From Pseudomonas sp. KBW05 (GTDB lineage Bacteria; Pseudomonadota; Gammaproteobacteria; Pseudomonadales; Pseudomonadaceae), in NCBI RefSeq assembly GCF_003852405.1, contig NZ_QAJM01000032.1, forward strand, positions 36,399 to 100,398: DNA of 64,000 nucleotides, read 5' to 3'. Both the position numbers and the translations under genes were made by a program. This document shows, one piece after another, positions 51,878 to 60,147 of this stretch (position 1 is its first letter; every line of letters starts with the position of its first letter). A model generated the notes under the pieces. It had not been told where the DNA came from and made no database searches. It saw nothing but the letters and a program-made list of their open reading frames with translations.

Positions 51878-52402
51878 CTACGCATACATTGCGCGTATCT
51901 CTTCATAGAAAGTTTTGCGCTTCGCAAGAATGTTGGCTCTATAAGCTTCTAAGTCCTCCTCTTTAAGGTTTGTGTTTCCATGCCAAGCAATTCGCCTAAA
52001 GTCTTTAATGTACTCGCCGTACTCACGTAAAAGCTCTTGGGCTTTAGTCGAGCCAAAAAGTATTAATTTCCCTTCTGCACTTGCAAGCTGACTAAATTTA
52101 TCAAACAGATCTGTTTCGGATTTTTTTATTCTAACTGGTAAGTCTTCGGGTGGCTTTTTATCACGTTTTGAATAACGGACGTGTTCGACCATATAAGCCC
52201 AGTATGTAAGGACTGCAGAGGAGAAATCCTCTGTTTGGGCTGCCACCTCCTCAATTAGCTCTCGCTGTCTTTTTAGTTTGGTCTTTGAAATCTCATTATC
52301 ATGTTGGAGTCGGGTAACCCAATAAGTTGAAATTCCGGAAATTAAGGCTCCAAGACCGATTTTCACTGTTGTGTCTATAATGCTAAAAAAACTCATGTCC
52401 AT
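51878..52402 (-). CDS. Unknown membrane-anchored helical protein
   Basis: 174 residues from the ATG at 52402 (a second ATG is at 52396). One N-terminal hydrophobic helix (VKIGLGALISGISTYWV) and then a long, charged, probably coiled-coil cytoplasmic part (EISKTKLKRQRELIEEVAAQ, DLFDKFSQLASAEGKLILFG). A/T-rich like the neighbours. No family recognised. It lies 86 bases downstream of the DUF4365 gene on the same strand. Confidence 0.72.
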   Translation of the reverse strand: MDMSFFSIIDTTVKIGLGALISGISTYWVTRLQHDNEISKTKLKRQRELIEEVAAQTEDFSSAVLTYWAYMVEHVRYSKRDKKPPEDLPVRIKKSETDLFDKFSQLASAEGKLILFGSTKAQELLREYGEYIKDFRRIAWHGNTNLKEEDLEAYRANILAKRKTFYEEIRAMYA

Positions 52403-52488
52403 ATTGAATCTCGTGGTAGGAAATGTCAGCGCGATCTCTGACGGGAGATTGGATAGTTAAAAATAAAATCTTTTAATACGAGGCTTAT

Positions 52489-53484
52489 TTAGCTCCCCAA
52501 AGCATCCTGAAACCTTCGAATTCGTGGGAAGCGTCGAAAATATGACGCCGGTACCATCTCAAAGAAAGCTTCTTGAGCAACGTGTAGACTGCCTTCATCT
52601 TGCATTTGTCCATCTGCGACGAGGCGTTTTTCCTCTTGATGGATCAGACGAACTAGGGCACGGCCTCTCGAGCTGAGCGGCGCAACAAAGTGCGGGTGCA
52701 TGTCACGATCTACCCAGTCGATGAGACAGTCTGATAGGTCGATGTGAGCTAACCCTTGTGCGACAAGGAATTTTACGAACCCAAATGCAAATTGATGCTC
52801 CTGGTGCCCCATGCCCATTCCATGTGGGGAGTTTGCTGTCTCAAGATTGTATTCTACTGAGTTGATAACCATATCCATGCCGTAGTAGATGCTGCGACAT
52901 ATATTGGTTAGCCCATGAACAAATAAGTCAAAATAGCTTAAAGGGAATGTTCCCTCATTGGATTTAGTAGCTATTAAGAATCGAAGAATTTCCGATATTT
53001 CCGAGATGAAGGGTTGGTCTAGAATGCCGGCATTTTCAAATATTGCAATAGCATCTGTTTCTTCTAGATAATTTGACGACAGCACTTCTATAAAAGCACT
53101 TTCTTCACGTGTACTTCTAAGTGCTTGCCGTGCATCAGCCCAATAGCTTTTATTGGTATCCGGATCATGCAGAACAAGCAAGACAGGAAGTGAAAATGAC
53201 TCCCAATAGTTTCTATGCTTGCGTTCAGGGTAAAATTTCCATCCCTGCAAAGTCGGATTTTTGAAATAAGACGGACCAGATTTTACTTGCACCGCCACTA
53301 TCCGGCCTGTAGCAAATCCTTCAGCATTTACGAATTCGATATTTCCATCAATTCCCACATCCCCTGTACCCGTTTCGCGCCAAATCTGATTTCTTCGAGC
53401 TGCATAAAGCTGGACAGCGGCAATACCTAAACGCTCTTGTGTGTACGTTGTGCCTGCTTTCGGCAAATCCATTGCAAGTCCCAT
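52489..53484 (-). CDS. DUF4365 domain protein (nuclease-like fold)
   Basis: About 331 residues if the ATG at 53484 is used (another at 53472; the frame stays open to 53583). The N-terminal DUF4365 region reads ERLGIAAVQLYAARRNQIWR, then GDVGIDGNIEF and GRIVAVQVKSG: an Asp and a QVK spaced like the active site of PD-(D/E)XK-type nucleases. DUF4365 is common in defence islands, alone or fused. The C-terminal 200 residues (helical; SYFDLFVHGLTNICRSIYYG) are unknown. No methylase or ATPase partner is adjacent; the small membrane protein downstream could be one. Confidence 0.8.
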   Translation of the reverse strand: MGLAMDLPKAGTTYTQERLGIAAVQLYAARRNQIWRETGTGDVGIDGNIEFVNAEGFATGRIVAVQVKSGPSYFKNPTLQGWKFYPERKHRNYWESFSLPVLLVLHDPDTNKSYWADARQALRSTREESAFIEVLSSNYLEETDAIAIFENAGILDQPFISEISEILRFLIATKSNEGTFPLSYFDLFVHGLTNICRSIYYGMDMVINSVEYNLETANSPHGMGMGHQEHQFAFGFVKFLVAQGLAHIDLSDCLIDWVDRDMHPHFVAPLSSRGRALVRLIHQEEKRLVADGQMQDEGSLHVAQEAFFEMVPASYFRRFPRIRRFQDALGS

Positions 53485-53553
53485 ATCTAATATTCGCCAA
53501 ATGGAGGCGATACGGCGCTGAAAATAGCAAAAAACTGTTGCGGCGTCGCCGTC

Positions 53554-53574
53554 CGTTTTTGGCCGGTAGCTGCC
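53554..53574. repeat. Island hairpin element D (half copy)
   Basis: GTTTTTGGCCGGTAGCTGCC matches the left arm and core of elements A and B; the right half is missing because the small gene at 53580 begins there. It marks the right border of the island. Confidence 0.5.
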
Positions 53575-53579
53575 CTCCG

Positions 53580-53843
53580 TCACACCTCGGGCAGCAGCAC
53601 CGGATAATCGTAAACCTCGTCGACGATACTCTTTAGCATCGTGGACATCTGCCCATCGGCCGCGGGGGAAATTTTGGTGAGCAGTTCATCCTTGGCGACG
53701 CCCGCTTGCCTGGCCGCAATAGCTTGCTTCGACGCACCGATGGATGCCTGCATTCCCTGCGGAAAAGGACAATCAGACGCCGCCAATGCCGAGGCCGACG
53801 CCATGCAACTCAGTAACGTGGAAACAGCGGCCATCCTTGTCAT
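53580..53843 (-). CDS. Small secreted protein
   Basis: 87 residues from the ATG at 53843, which has GAGGGAA upstream; the frame up to 53921 lacks one. A signal peptide (AAVSTLLSCMASASALAA) is followed by a short helical mature part with two or three Lys/Gln-rich helices (IGASKQAIAARQAGVAKDEL). I do not recognise it. Composition is GC-rich, so it belongs to the core genome rather than the island. Confidence 0.72.
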   Translation of the reverse strand: MTRMAAVSTLLSCMASASALAASDCPFPQGMQASIGASKQAIAARQAGVAKDELLTKISPAADGQMSTMLKSIVDEVYDYPVLLPEV

Positions 53844-53998
53844 GAAATTCCCTCGTTGGTAGCAAGCATTGTCGAAATAAGCTGCGGATTCTAGCCGATG
53901 CCAGAGGATGAAGCGCTTCATTGGCCTGCCACGCTTCGTGGTTGCCTTGTCCAGCCCTGTCGCTGTAACTTCGCTCTCCAGTTATCGAGGGTATCTGA

Positions 53999-54562
53999 TT
54001 GAACGACTCTGAACACTTGAACGCACTGTGCGCCCGCTTCAACTCAGGCGAAGAGCTGAGCTTTACGTTTTTCTGGGGGCACCAGCGCAGCAAAACTGTC
54101 GTCACGGCTTCGTGTTTCAGCCAATGGTTTGAGGCCGGGTTTGTGGTCGAGGGGCAACATTACCCGACGGCCGAACACTTCATGATGGCCGAGAAAGCGG
54201 CCTTGTTTGACGATCAGGATATTCGTGCGCAGGTGTTCAACGCTCCTACGCCAAATGCCGCCAAAGCGCTTGGCCGCAACGTGCGCGGGTTTGATGAACA
54301 GGTTTGGCTGCAACACCGATACGACATCGTGGTTCGAGCGAACCAGGCCAAGTTTTCTCAGAATCCGCCGTTAAACGAATACCTGCTACAAACCGGTTCG
54401 CGGGTTATTGTCGAGGCCAGCCCGGTTGATAGCATCTGGGGTATAGGGCTCGCGCAGGATAACGCGGATGTGAACAATCCGAATCTTTGGAAAGGCTTGA
54501 ATCTACTGGGCTTTGCGCTGATGCAAGTGCGGGACGGGGGCGGTGTGCCGGCCCCAAGGTAG
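53999..54562 (+). CDS. NADAR family protein (YbiA-like)
   Basis: 187 residues from a TTG at 53999, with GAGGG about eight bases upstream. The pattern FFWGHQRSKTVVTASCFSQW, EGQHYPTAEHFMMAEKAALF, GRNVRGFDEQVWLQHRYDIV and SPVDSIWGIGLAQDN is that of NADAR/YbiA proteins, which are N-glycosidase-like and have been tied to riboflavin intermediates and to removal of ADP-ribose from nucleic acid bases. Lying at the island border, it could take part in NAD-linked defence or repair, but this is not shown. Confidence 0.88.
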   Translation: MNDSEHLNALCARFNSGEELSFTFFWGHQRSKTVVTASCFSQWFEAGFVVEGQHYPTAEHFMMAEKAALFDDQDIRAQVFNAPTPNAAKALGRNVRGFDEQVWLQHRYDIVVRANQAKFSQNPPLNEYLLQTGSRVIVEASPVDSIWGIGLAQDNADVNNPNLWKGLNLLGFALMQVRDGGGVPAPR

Positions 54563-54650
54563 TTGCCGCGAGTGCGAGAAAGCTTCCTCAGATACACGTG
54601 GTCGAGCAGGCGTTCATTGCGGTGATGCTTGACCGCGACAAAACCAACCC

Positions 54651-55253
54651 TCAACCCACCCCCGAATACTTCACCGCCGCCGCCGCCCGCGAACTCACTC
54701 CCAACACCCTCAGCAACGACGAAACATGAATCCGCACGGTAAAAGGCGAAATATCCAACGCTTTGGCAATCTCCTTGTTCGTCTTGCCCTGGGCAATCAA
54801 CCTCAACACATCCTGCTGTCGCGCCGTCAACGTATGGGTATCCAACGGCAACAACCCCGACGGCGCAAACTTGACCAAGACCTCGCCCTCACGAATCGCC
54901 AGCAACGCCTGGCCGATCTCCTCGGGTGCGATGTTTTTGCCGATAAAACCGTCTGCGCCCAACGCCATCACCTGATCGATCAACGCCGGGTCATCCACCA
55001 TCGACACCACGATCAAGGTGGTGCGCCGCAGTTGCTGGCGTAGTTCGGCCAGTTGGCTCAGGCAGGTCAGGCCGGGGAAGCGCAGGTCGAGGATCAGGGT
55101 GTCGATGTCGGCGCCGTCGCTGATCAGCGCGTGCACCGTGTCGAGGTCGCCGGCTTCTTGCACCTCGGCCGCGGGCAGCAGGCGTTGCACGGTGCGCAGC
55201 ATGCCTTCGCGAAACATCGGGTGGTCGTCGGCGATGATGATGCGGCCGGTCAT
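54651..55253 (-). CDS. LuxR-type (NarL/FixJ) response regulator
   Basis: 200 residues. The receiver domain (RIIIADDHPMFREGMLRTVQ, phospho-Asp in TLILDLRFPG, and GFIGKN with the conserved Lys) is followed by a C-terminal helix-turn-helix (LTARQQDVLRLIAQGKTNKE, ISPFTVRIHVSSLLRVLGV). It is divergent from a hybrid histidine kinase, about 97 bases between the start codons, which is probably its partner. Confidence 0.93.
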   Translation of the reverse strand: MTGRIIIADDHPMFREGMLRTVQRLLPAAEVQEAGDLDTVHALISDGADIDTLILDLRFPGLTCLSQLAELRQQLRRTTLIVVSMVDDPALIDQVMALGADGFIGKNIAPEEIGQALLAIREGEVLVKFAPSGLLPLDTHTLTARQQDVLRLIAQGKTNKEIAKALDISPFTVRIHVSSLLRVLGVSSRAAAAVKYSGVG

Positions 55254-55350
55254 GGGGGGCTCCTCCCTGGGGCGGTGTGTGGCGCGGTCATGCTACCTTA
55301 GCACCGCATTGCATGACGCCGCTGACGACTGCCGCACAAGGACGTAACCC

Positions 55351-56988
55351 ATGGGTAGTGAGACCAACTCTGAACTCGACCCGGCCAACTTGCGCATCGT
55401 GGTGGCCGCTATCGCGATTGTCTACATCAGTGTGCTGGGGTTTTTGCCGGGGCAGTCGCTGGAGACTTATCTGCCGGTGATTCAGTACATCGTGCTGTTT
55501 CTGATCGCCTCGATTATCTTGCGGCAGGTGATCGCCCGCTGGCCTGGGCATTATCCGGCGCGGCGTATCTTCGGCATGATCCACGACTATACGGGCACTT
55601 CGTTCGGCATGGTGGTGGGCGGCGAGGCGGCGTTGCCGTTGTATGCGGTGATGGTGTGGGTCAACCTGGGCAACGGCATGCGCTACGGCTCGCGCTACCT
55701 GGCGATTGCCACGGCGTTGGCGTTGTTGGCGTTGCTGATCGTGTACCAGTTGACGCCGGTGTGGCAGGCGCAACCGTTTATGGTGCTGATGTTGATGATC
55801 ACCAGTACGGTGATCCCGGTGTACGCCCATATCCTGCTGGAACGTACGCGCAAGGCGTCGGAAGAAGCCATCGCCGCCAACCTGGAAAAATCCCGTTTTC
55901 TCGCCCAGGCCAGTCATGACCTGCGCCAGCCCATTCACTCCATCGGCCTGTTTACCGCGTGCTTGCGCGAAGCACGCCTGGGCGATGAAGAGCGGCGGCT
56001 GGTGGATAACATCGACCGCTCGCTGCTCAACGTGTCGCAGTTGTTTCGTTCGATTCTGGACCTGTACACCCTCGACAACGGGCGCTTGCTGCCCAAATAC
56101 CAGGCGGTGCATTTGGGCGAGTTTCTCGCCGATCTGGTGCGCCAGAACGCCGAGGCCGCGCGTTGGGCCGGGGTGGAATTGCGCTTGCGGCCCTGCGCCC
56201 ACTGGGTGTTGGTGGACCCCGCGCTGTTGGCGACCATGGTGCAAAACGTGCTGTCCAATTGCTTCAAGTACGGCGCGCACCGGCCGGTGTTGATGGGCGT
56301 GCGTATTCGCGACGGCGGGCTGGCGGTGCAGATTCATGATCGGGGGCGGGGGATTGCCGAGGAGCATCTGTCAAAGGTCTTCGAAGAGTTCTATCGCGTA
56401 CGCCACCTGCGGGACAAGGACGTCGAAGGCGTGGGCCTGGGGCTGTCCATCGTCAAGCGCCTGGGGCAGTTGATGGGGGTGCAGGTGAGCCTACGTTCAA
56501 AGGTGGGCCATGGCACCTCGGTGACCCTGCATGGCTTGACCCTGGCCAGCGCGCCGCGTGCAGCAACTGCCCGTGACGACATACGGCAGGCCGGCCTGCT
56601 CACCGGCTTGAAAGTGTGCCTGGTGGAGGATGATCACAACGTGCTGCTCGCCACCCAGGCGCTGCTGGAGCGCTGGGGCTGCGAGGTGCAGGCGGAGTCG
56701 TCGGGGCGTGATCTGGTGAGTGATTGCGACATCATCGTCGCCGACTATGACCTGGGCAACCACGCCACGGGTATCGAATGCATCGATGCCCTGCGCGAAC
56801 AACGTGGCTGGGCGGTGCCCGCGCTGATCCTCACGGGGCACGACGTGGAACGCATCCAGGCCGCCTTGCACGACCGTCAGATCGCCATCCTGTCCAAACC
56901 GGTGCGCCCCGCAGAACTGCGCGGCACACTGCGCGACTTGAGCCAGCAGCCCCTTACTGGGCGAATGGAACAAGCCCGCTACCCTTAG
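55351..56988 (+). CDS. Membrane hybrid histidine kinase with C-terminal receiver
   Basis: 545 residues. Five or six hydrophobic helices in the first 170 residues form an integral-membrane sensor (LRIVVAAIAIVYISVLGFLP, YIVLFLIASIILRQVI). Then the phospho-acceptor domain SRFLAQASHDLRQPIHSIG, the ATPase (VQNVLSNCFKYG, DRGRGIAEEHLSKVF, GLGLSIVKRLG) and a receiver (VCLVEDDHNVLLATQA, phospho-Asp in IIVADYDLG, and LSKPVRPAEL). It is divergent from the LuxR-type regulator, its likely target. Signal unknown. Its end overlaps the convergent lipoprotein gene by 35 bases. Confidence 0.92.
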   Translation: MGSETNSELDPANLRIVVAAIAIVYISVLGFLPGQSLETYLPVIQYIVLFLIASIILRQVIARWPGHYPARRIFGMIHDYTGTSFGMVVGGEAALPLYAVMVWVNLGNGMRYGSRYLAIATALALLALLIVYQLTPVWQAQPFMVLMLMITSTVIPVYAHILLERTRKASEEAIAANLEKSRFLAQASHDLRQPIHSIGLFTACLREARLGDEERRLVDNIDRSLLNVSQLFRSILDLYTLDNGRLLPKYQAVHLGEFLADLVRQNAEAARWAGVELRLRPCAHWVLVDPALLATMVQNVLSNCFKYGAHRPVLMGVRIRDGGLAVQIHDRGRGIAEEHLSKVFEEFYRVRHLRDKDVEGVGLGLSIVKRLGQLMGVQVSLRSKVGHGTSVTLHGLTLASAPRAATARDDIRQAGLLTGLKVCLVEDDHNVLLATQALLERWGCEVQAESSGRDLVSDCDIIVADYDLGNHATGIECIDALREQRGWAVPALILTGHDVERIQAALHDRQIAILSKPVRPAELRGTLRDLSQQPLTGRMEQARYP

Positions 56989-57289
56989 CGCCCTTGGGCT
57001 GGCAATAGGCGGCAGGTTTCATCAGGCCGAAGCTGGCAATTGCGAAGGCACCGCCACTGGCGCCGCTGGGCACCGAGCAGTTGTATTCGCCGGAGGCGGC
57101 GCTGGCCACGTAGTAGGTGCTCATGGAGTCACTGCGCACATTGGAGATGCGTTTTACCGGCTCGCCCAGGTTGGTTTCCGACAGGGTCTTGAGGTGGTCT
57201 TCGCTGGGTTTGATATTGCTGCAGCCGGCCACGCCGATGATCAAGGCGCCCAACAGGGTGATGCGGGTAACAGGGGAGTGCAGTTTCAT
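56954..57289 (-). CDS. Small lipoprotein
   Basis: 111 residues. Signal peptide with lipobox VAGC (Cys23 in LIIGVAGCSNIKPSE) and a mature part with STYYVASAASGEYNCSVPSG and AFAIASFGLMKPAAYCQPKG. No family recognised. It overlaps the end of the convergent hybrid kinase gene by 35 bases. GAAGCACC precedes its ATG; no strong ribosome site. Confidence 0.8.
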   Translation of the reverse strand: MKLHSPVTRITLLGALIIGVAGCSNIKPSEDHLKTLSETNLGEPVKRISNVRSDSMSTYYVASAASGEYNCSVPSGASGGAFAIASFGLMKPAAYCQPKGAKGSGLVPFAQ

Positions 57290-57472
57290 GGTGCTTCTTC
57301 CTTGGGGTTGTTATGGTTTTTCCAACGCACAACGGGTCCGCGCGCAGGGGATGCGCGGTGCGGGTGGGTGCGTTGGAAGTGCCGAGGAATATAGCGCCGC
57401 AGGGGGGAGGGGTCGATTAGCACAGGTGTGCTAGTGGCACACTGAGGTCATCCTTGTGGTGAGCGTACAGTT
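57290..57472. other. Intergenic region before the tandem repeat
   Basis: No gene seen. It contains the promoter of the small lipoprotein (reading left) in the first hundred bases and ordinary GC-rich sequence up to the repeat array. Confidence 0.5.
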
Positions 57473-57967
57473 TGTGGGAGCTGTCGAGCTTTAGCGAGGC
57501 TGCGAAGGCGGCGGCACTGCTGGCAGAGATGTTGCCTGACCCAGCGCTATCGCAGGCAAGCCAGCTCCCACATTTTGAGCAGTGTTGATAGGGCAGGCAG
57601 TGTTCAGTTCACAGATCTCACTGACACCGCTACCCCCTGTGGGAGCTGTCGAGCTTTAGCGAGGCTGCGAAGGAGGCGGCACTGCTGGCAGAGATGTTGC
57701 CTGAGCCAGCGCTTTCGCAGGCAAGCCAGCTCCCACATTTTGAGCAGTGTTGATAGTGCAGGCAGTGTTCAGCTCACAGATCTCACTGACACCGCTACCC
57801 CCTGTGGGAGCTGTCGAGCTCTAGCGAGGCTGCGAAGGCGGCGGCACTGCTGGCAGAGATGTTGCCTGACCCAGCGCCATCGCAGGCAAGCCAGCTCCCA
57901 CATTTTTGAACGGTGTACACCTGCGGCAACCTGCAAACCCAATCCCCTGTGGGAGCTGGCTTGCCTG
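57473..57967. repeat. Three tandem 165-base repeats built on a REP pair
   Basis: Units begin at 57473, 57638 and 57803, an exact 165-base period. Each has a left end TGTGGGAGCTGTCGAGCTTT (CTCT in the third), then AGCGAGGCTGCGA, an inner GGCACTGCTGGCAGAGATGT segment, a right end CGCAGGCAAGCCAGCTCCCA, and a spacer with CAGGCAGTGTTCAG and CAGATCTCACTGACACCGCT. The copies differ by only a few bases, so the duplication is recent. The third unit ends in a different flank (57906-57947), followed by a half REP from 57948. Confidence 0.93.
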
Positions 57968-58099
57968 CGATGCAGGCGCCGCGGTCTGTCAGTTGAACCG
58001 CAGTTGTTCTGTATCCCCCAAAAGCCCAGGATCTGTGTCTATCGACCGAGCCATGTGCTCGTTAGCCTTGGGCCACGTTAACTGACGACCGAGCCCCCC

Positions 58100-58429
58100 A
58101 TGGACCTTACCGCCGTACCCTTTGGCACCACCGACTGGTCAACCATCGAGCCTGTTACCTATCCCGGCGAAACCGGCAGCGCCCTGTGGCGCACCTGCCA
58201 CTTCGGCACCACCCGCGTGCGCAGTGTGGAATACACCCCCGGCTACCTGGCAGATCACTGGTGCAAGCGCGGGCACATCCTGCTGTGCCTGGAAGGCGAG
58301 CTGCACACGGAGCTGGAAGACGGCCGCCAGTTCACACTGACGGCCGGGATGAGTTACCAGGTAGGCAACGACATGGAGGCGCACCGGTCATTCACTGCCG
58401 GCGGGGCGAAGCTGTTTATCGTCGACTAG
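58100..58429 (+). CDS. DHCW-motif cupin protein
   Basis: 109 residues. A single cupin fold with the motif DHWCKRGHILLCLEGELH, and AGMSYQVGNDMEAHRS near the end. Cytoplasmic. The His and Cys of the motif suggest a metal site; substrate and activity are unknown. It is probably monocistronic and convergent with the copper chaperone gene (three bases between their ends). Confidence 0.88.
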   Translation: MDLTAVPFGTTDWSTIEPVTYPGETGSALWRTCHFGTTRVRSVEYTPGYLADHWCKRGHILLCLEGELHTELEDGRQFTLTAGMSYQVGNDMEAHRSFTAGGAKLFIVD

Positions 58430-58432
58430 CCC

Positions 58433-58915
58433 TTAGTGCATCTTGCTGTGGTCCATCTTGCTGTGGTCCATGCCATCCAGGCCACGGGCCGGGGCCTTGA
58501 CTTCAATGGTCTGTTTCTCGCCCTTGGCGTTCTCGACGGTCAGGGTCAGCGGCACCTGGTCACCCTCCTTGATCTGGCCGGTCAGGCCCATCAGCATCAC
58601 GTGGTAACCGTTGGGGTCGAGGGTGACCGCCTTGCCGGCGGGCAGCGCCACCGAGTCCACCGGGCCCATGTGCATCACGTCGTCCTTCATGCTCATCTCA
58701 TGGATCTGCACGTCCTTCGCCGCAGGCGTCGCCACGCTCAGCAGCTTGCTGTCGCTGTCGGCGGTGACGGTCATGAACGCGCCGCTCGACGGCTGGCCCG
58801 GTACGGTGGCGCGCACCCAGGCGTCGGTGACTTGTACCTGGGCACTGGCGTGGGCGGCGAGGGTCAGCAGGGTGAGGCCGAATGTCAGGCGCTTGAGGTG
58901 TTGAACGGCAGTCAT
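58433..58915 (-). CDS. pcuC: Periplasmic copper chaperone PCu(A)C
   Basis: 160 residues. After a signal peptide (LTFGLTLLTLAAHASA) comes the PCu(A)C domain with the copper-binding His/Met set: VQIHEMSMKDDVMHMGPVD and GYHVMLMGLTGQIKEG. The C-terminus adds a His/Met-rich tail, DHSKMDHSKMH. It delivers Cu(I) to the CuA site of cytochrome oxidase together with SCO, whose gene ends exactly at its start codon (TAATG overlap), so the two are translationally coupled. Confidence 0.93.
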   Translation of the reverse strand: MTAVQHLKRLTFGLTLLTLAAHASAQVQVTDAWVRATVPGQPSSGAFMTVTADSDSKLLSVATPAAKDVQIHEMSMKDDVMHMGPVDSVALPAGKAVTLDPNGYHVMLMGLTGQIKEGDQVPLTLTVENAKGEKQTIEVKAPARGLDGMDHSKMDHSKMH

Positions 58916-59523
58916 TAGCAGACCTCCATGACGGTGAGCAGGTCTTCTGCGCACTCTTTAGCGGTAAGGGATGCCTGCAGCCCCAGGCGCAGGTTGCCAC
59001 GGGTGTCGAAGACAAAACTGGTGGCGGTGTGGGACAGGGTGTAGGTGTCGCCGGCGGGGATCTTTTCATAAAAGATCCCGAACTCCTTGGCGGCCACGGC
59101 GATTTCTTCCGGGGTGCCGTACAGCGCTTCGAAGCTGGGATCGAAGGCCTTGACGTACTTGTCGAGGATCTCCGGTGTGTCGCGCTCGGGGTCGAGGGTG
59201 ATGAACACCACTTGCATGATCTCGCCGTCGCGGCCCATCAGCTTCTTGGCCTGGGCGGCGCGGGCCAGGGTGGTCGGGCACACGGCCGGACACTGGGTGA
59301 AGCCGAAGAACACCACCGGCATCAGGCCACGGAACGAGCTCAGGGTGACGGTTTCGCCGTCGGTGTTCTTGAGCTTGAAGGTGCGGCCCATGATCTTGTC
59401 ACTGAGGTCCTTGCCGTACTTGAAGTTCAGCTTGGGGCTGTAGTCACAGCCGCCCAGCAGGCTGCCCAGGCCTAACAGGCCCATGCCGGTCAGCACTTTG
59501 CGGCGGGTGAATAACGTACTCAT
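58915..59523 (-). CDS. SCO1/SenC family copper chaperone
   Basis: 202 residues from the ATG at 59523 (the preceding in-frame codon is TTG). The N-terminus has a twin-arginine-like RRKVLTGMG and lipobox LLGGC, so it is probably membrane-anchored. The thioredoxin-like domain carries the copper and disulfide cysteines in QCPAVCPTT, with His in YTLSHTATS. Such proteins assemble the CuA centre of cytochrome c oxidase. It forms an operon with the PCu(A)C gene downstream. Confidence 0.92.
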   Translation of the reverse strand: MSTLFTRRKVLTGMGLLGLGSLLGGCDYSPKLNFKYGKDLSDKIMGRTFKLKNTDGETVTLSSFRGLMPVVFFGFTQCPAVCPTTLARAAQAKKLMGRDGEIMQVVFITLDPERDTPEILDKYVKAFDPSFEALYGTPEEIAVAAKEFGIFYEKIPAGDTYTLSHTATSFVFDTRGNLRLGLQASLTAKECAEDLLTVMEVC

Positions 59524-59704
59524 CAACTGCGCATCCTGTGAAACGCCTGCATTGCTCTGGATCTACACATCAGGCTTTGAAAAGGAGTAAAGGAGGAGGG
59601 CGCCAAGTCTACCAACCCCAGCCGGCCCGCGTAATGTGCGACGTTCTGCCACAGGGGCGCGCCGTGCTTCATCTCGGTGCGCCTGTGGTGGTAGAGTCGC
59701 CGCC

Positions 59705-60085
59705 ATGAAATTGCGCCCTCCCGACCGCTCGCTGATCGCCTGGACCCTGTACTTCTGCGTGCTGATGAACCTGTTCGTGTGCGGTTTGGGCCATGGGCAG
59801 ATGATGGGCCTGGAGCTCAACGGCATCGGCGGGCAGTTCTGTTCGGTGGAAGGCAGCCAGCCGATTTCCGACAAAGGGTTGGGTAACCCGTCTTCCAGCA
59901 ACATCTCGAACTACTTTGCCTGCCCGGTGTGCAACGCCCTCACCGTCGCCCTGGTGTTCCTGGTCGGTCTGGCCTGGCTGCTGGGCCTTGGGCAAACCCC
60001 GCGCCCGGCCCATGAGCGGCGCAACAAGGCGCCGCCGCGCTATTCCTGGCCCTCGGCCAACCCCCGCGCTTCCCCCGCATTCTGA
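59705..60085 (+). CDS. DUF2946 family protein
   Basis: 126 residues from the ATG at 59705. An N-terminal hydrophobic helix (LIAWTLYFCVLMNLFVCGLG), then a segment with CPVC (YFACPVCNALTVALVFLVGL) containing a second helix. DUF2946 proteins are small, Cys- and His-bearing and often sit near copper genes. The function is not established; a metal-linked role is inferred from the divergent SCO/PCu(A)C operon. A proline- and arginine-rich tail ends the protein. Confidence 0.82.
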   Translation: MKLRPPDRSLIAWTLYFCVLMNLFVCGLGHGQMMGLELNGIGGQFCSVEGSQPISDKGLGNPSSSNISNYFACPVCNALTVALVFLVGLAWLLGLGQTPRPAHERRNKAPPRYSWPSANPRASPAF

Positions 60086-60147
60086 CGTGTGCCTTGGGCT
60101 GCCTGTGATCAGGCGGCGTTCTATCGTCACGACTGTGAGTGCGTTTG

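Noticed and set aside
46545-53580. Integrative element with integrase and tRNA attachment site
   Set aside because: No integrase, transposase or tRNA gene was found in the region or at its edges; only hairpin elements mark its borders.
57575-58081. Rightward frame of 168 codons across the repeat array
   Set aside because: It is made of repeat units read in one frame and its sequence repeats itself; no ribosome site and no coding bias.
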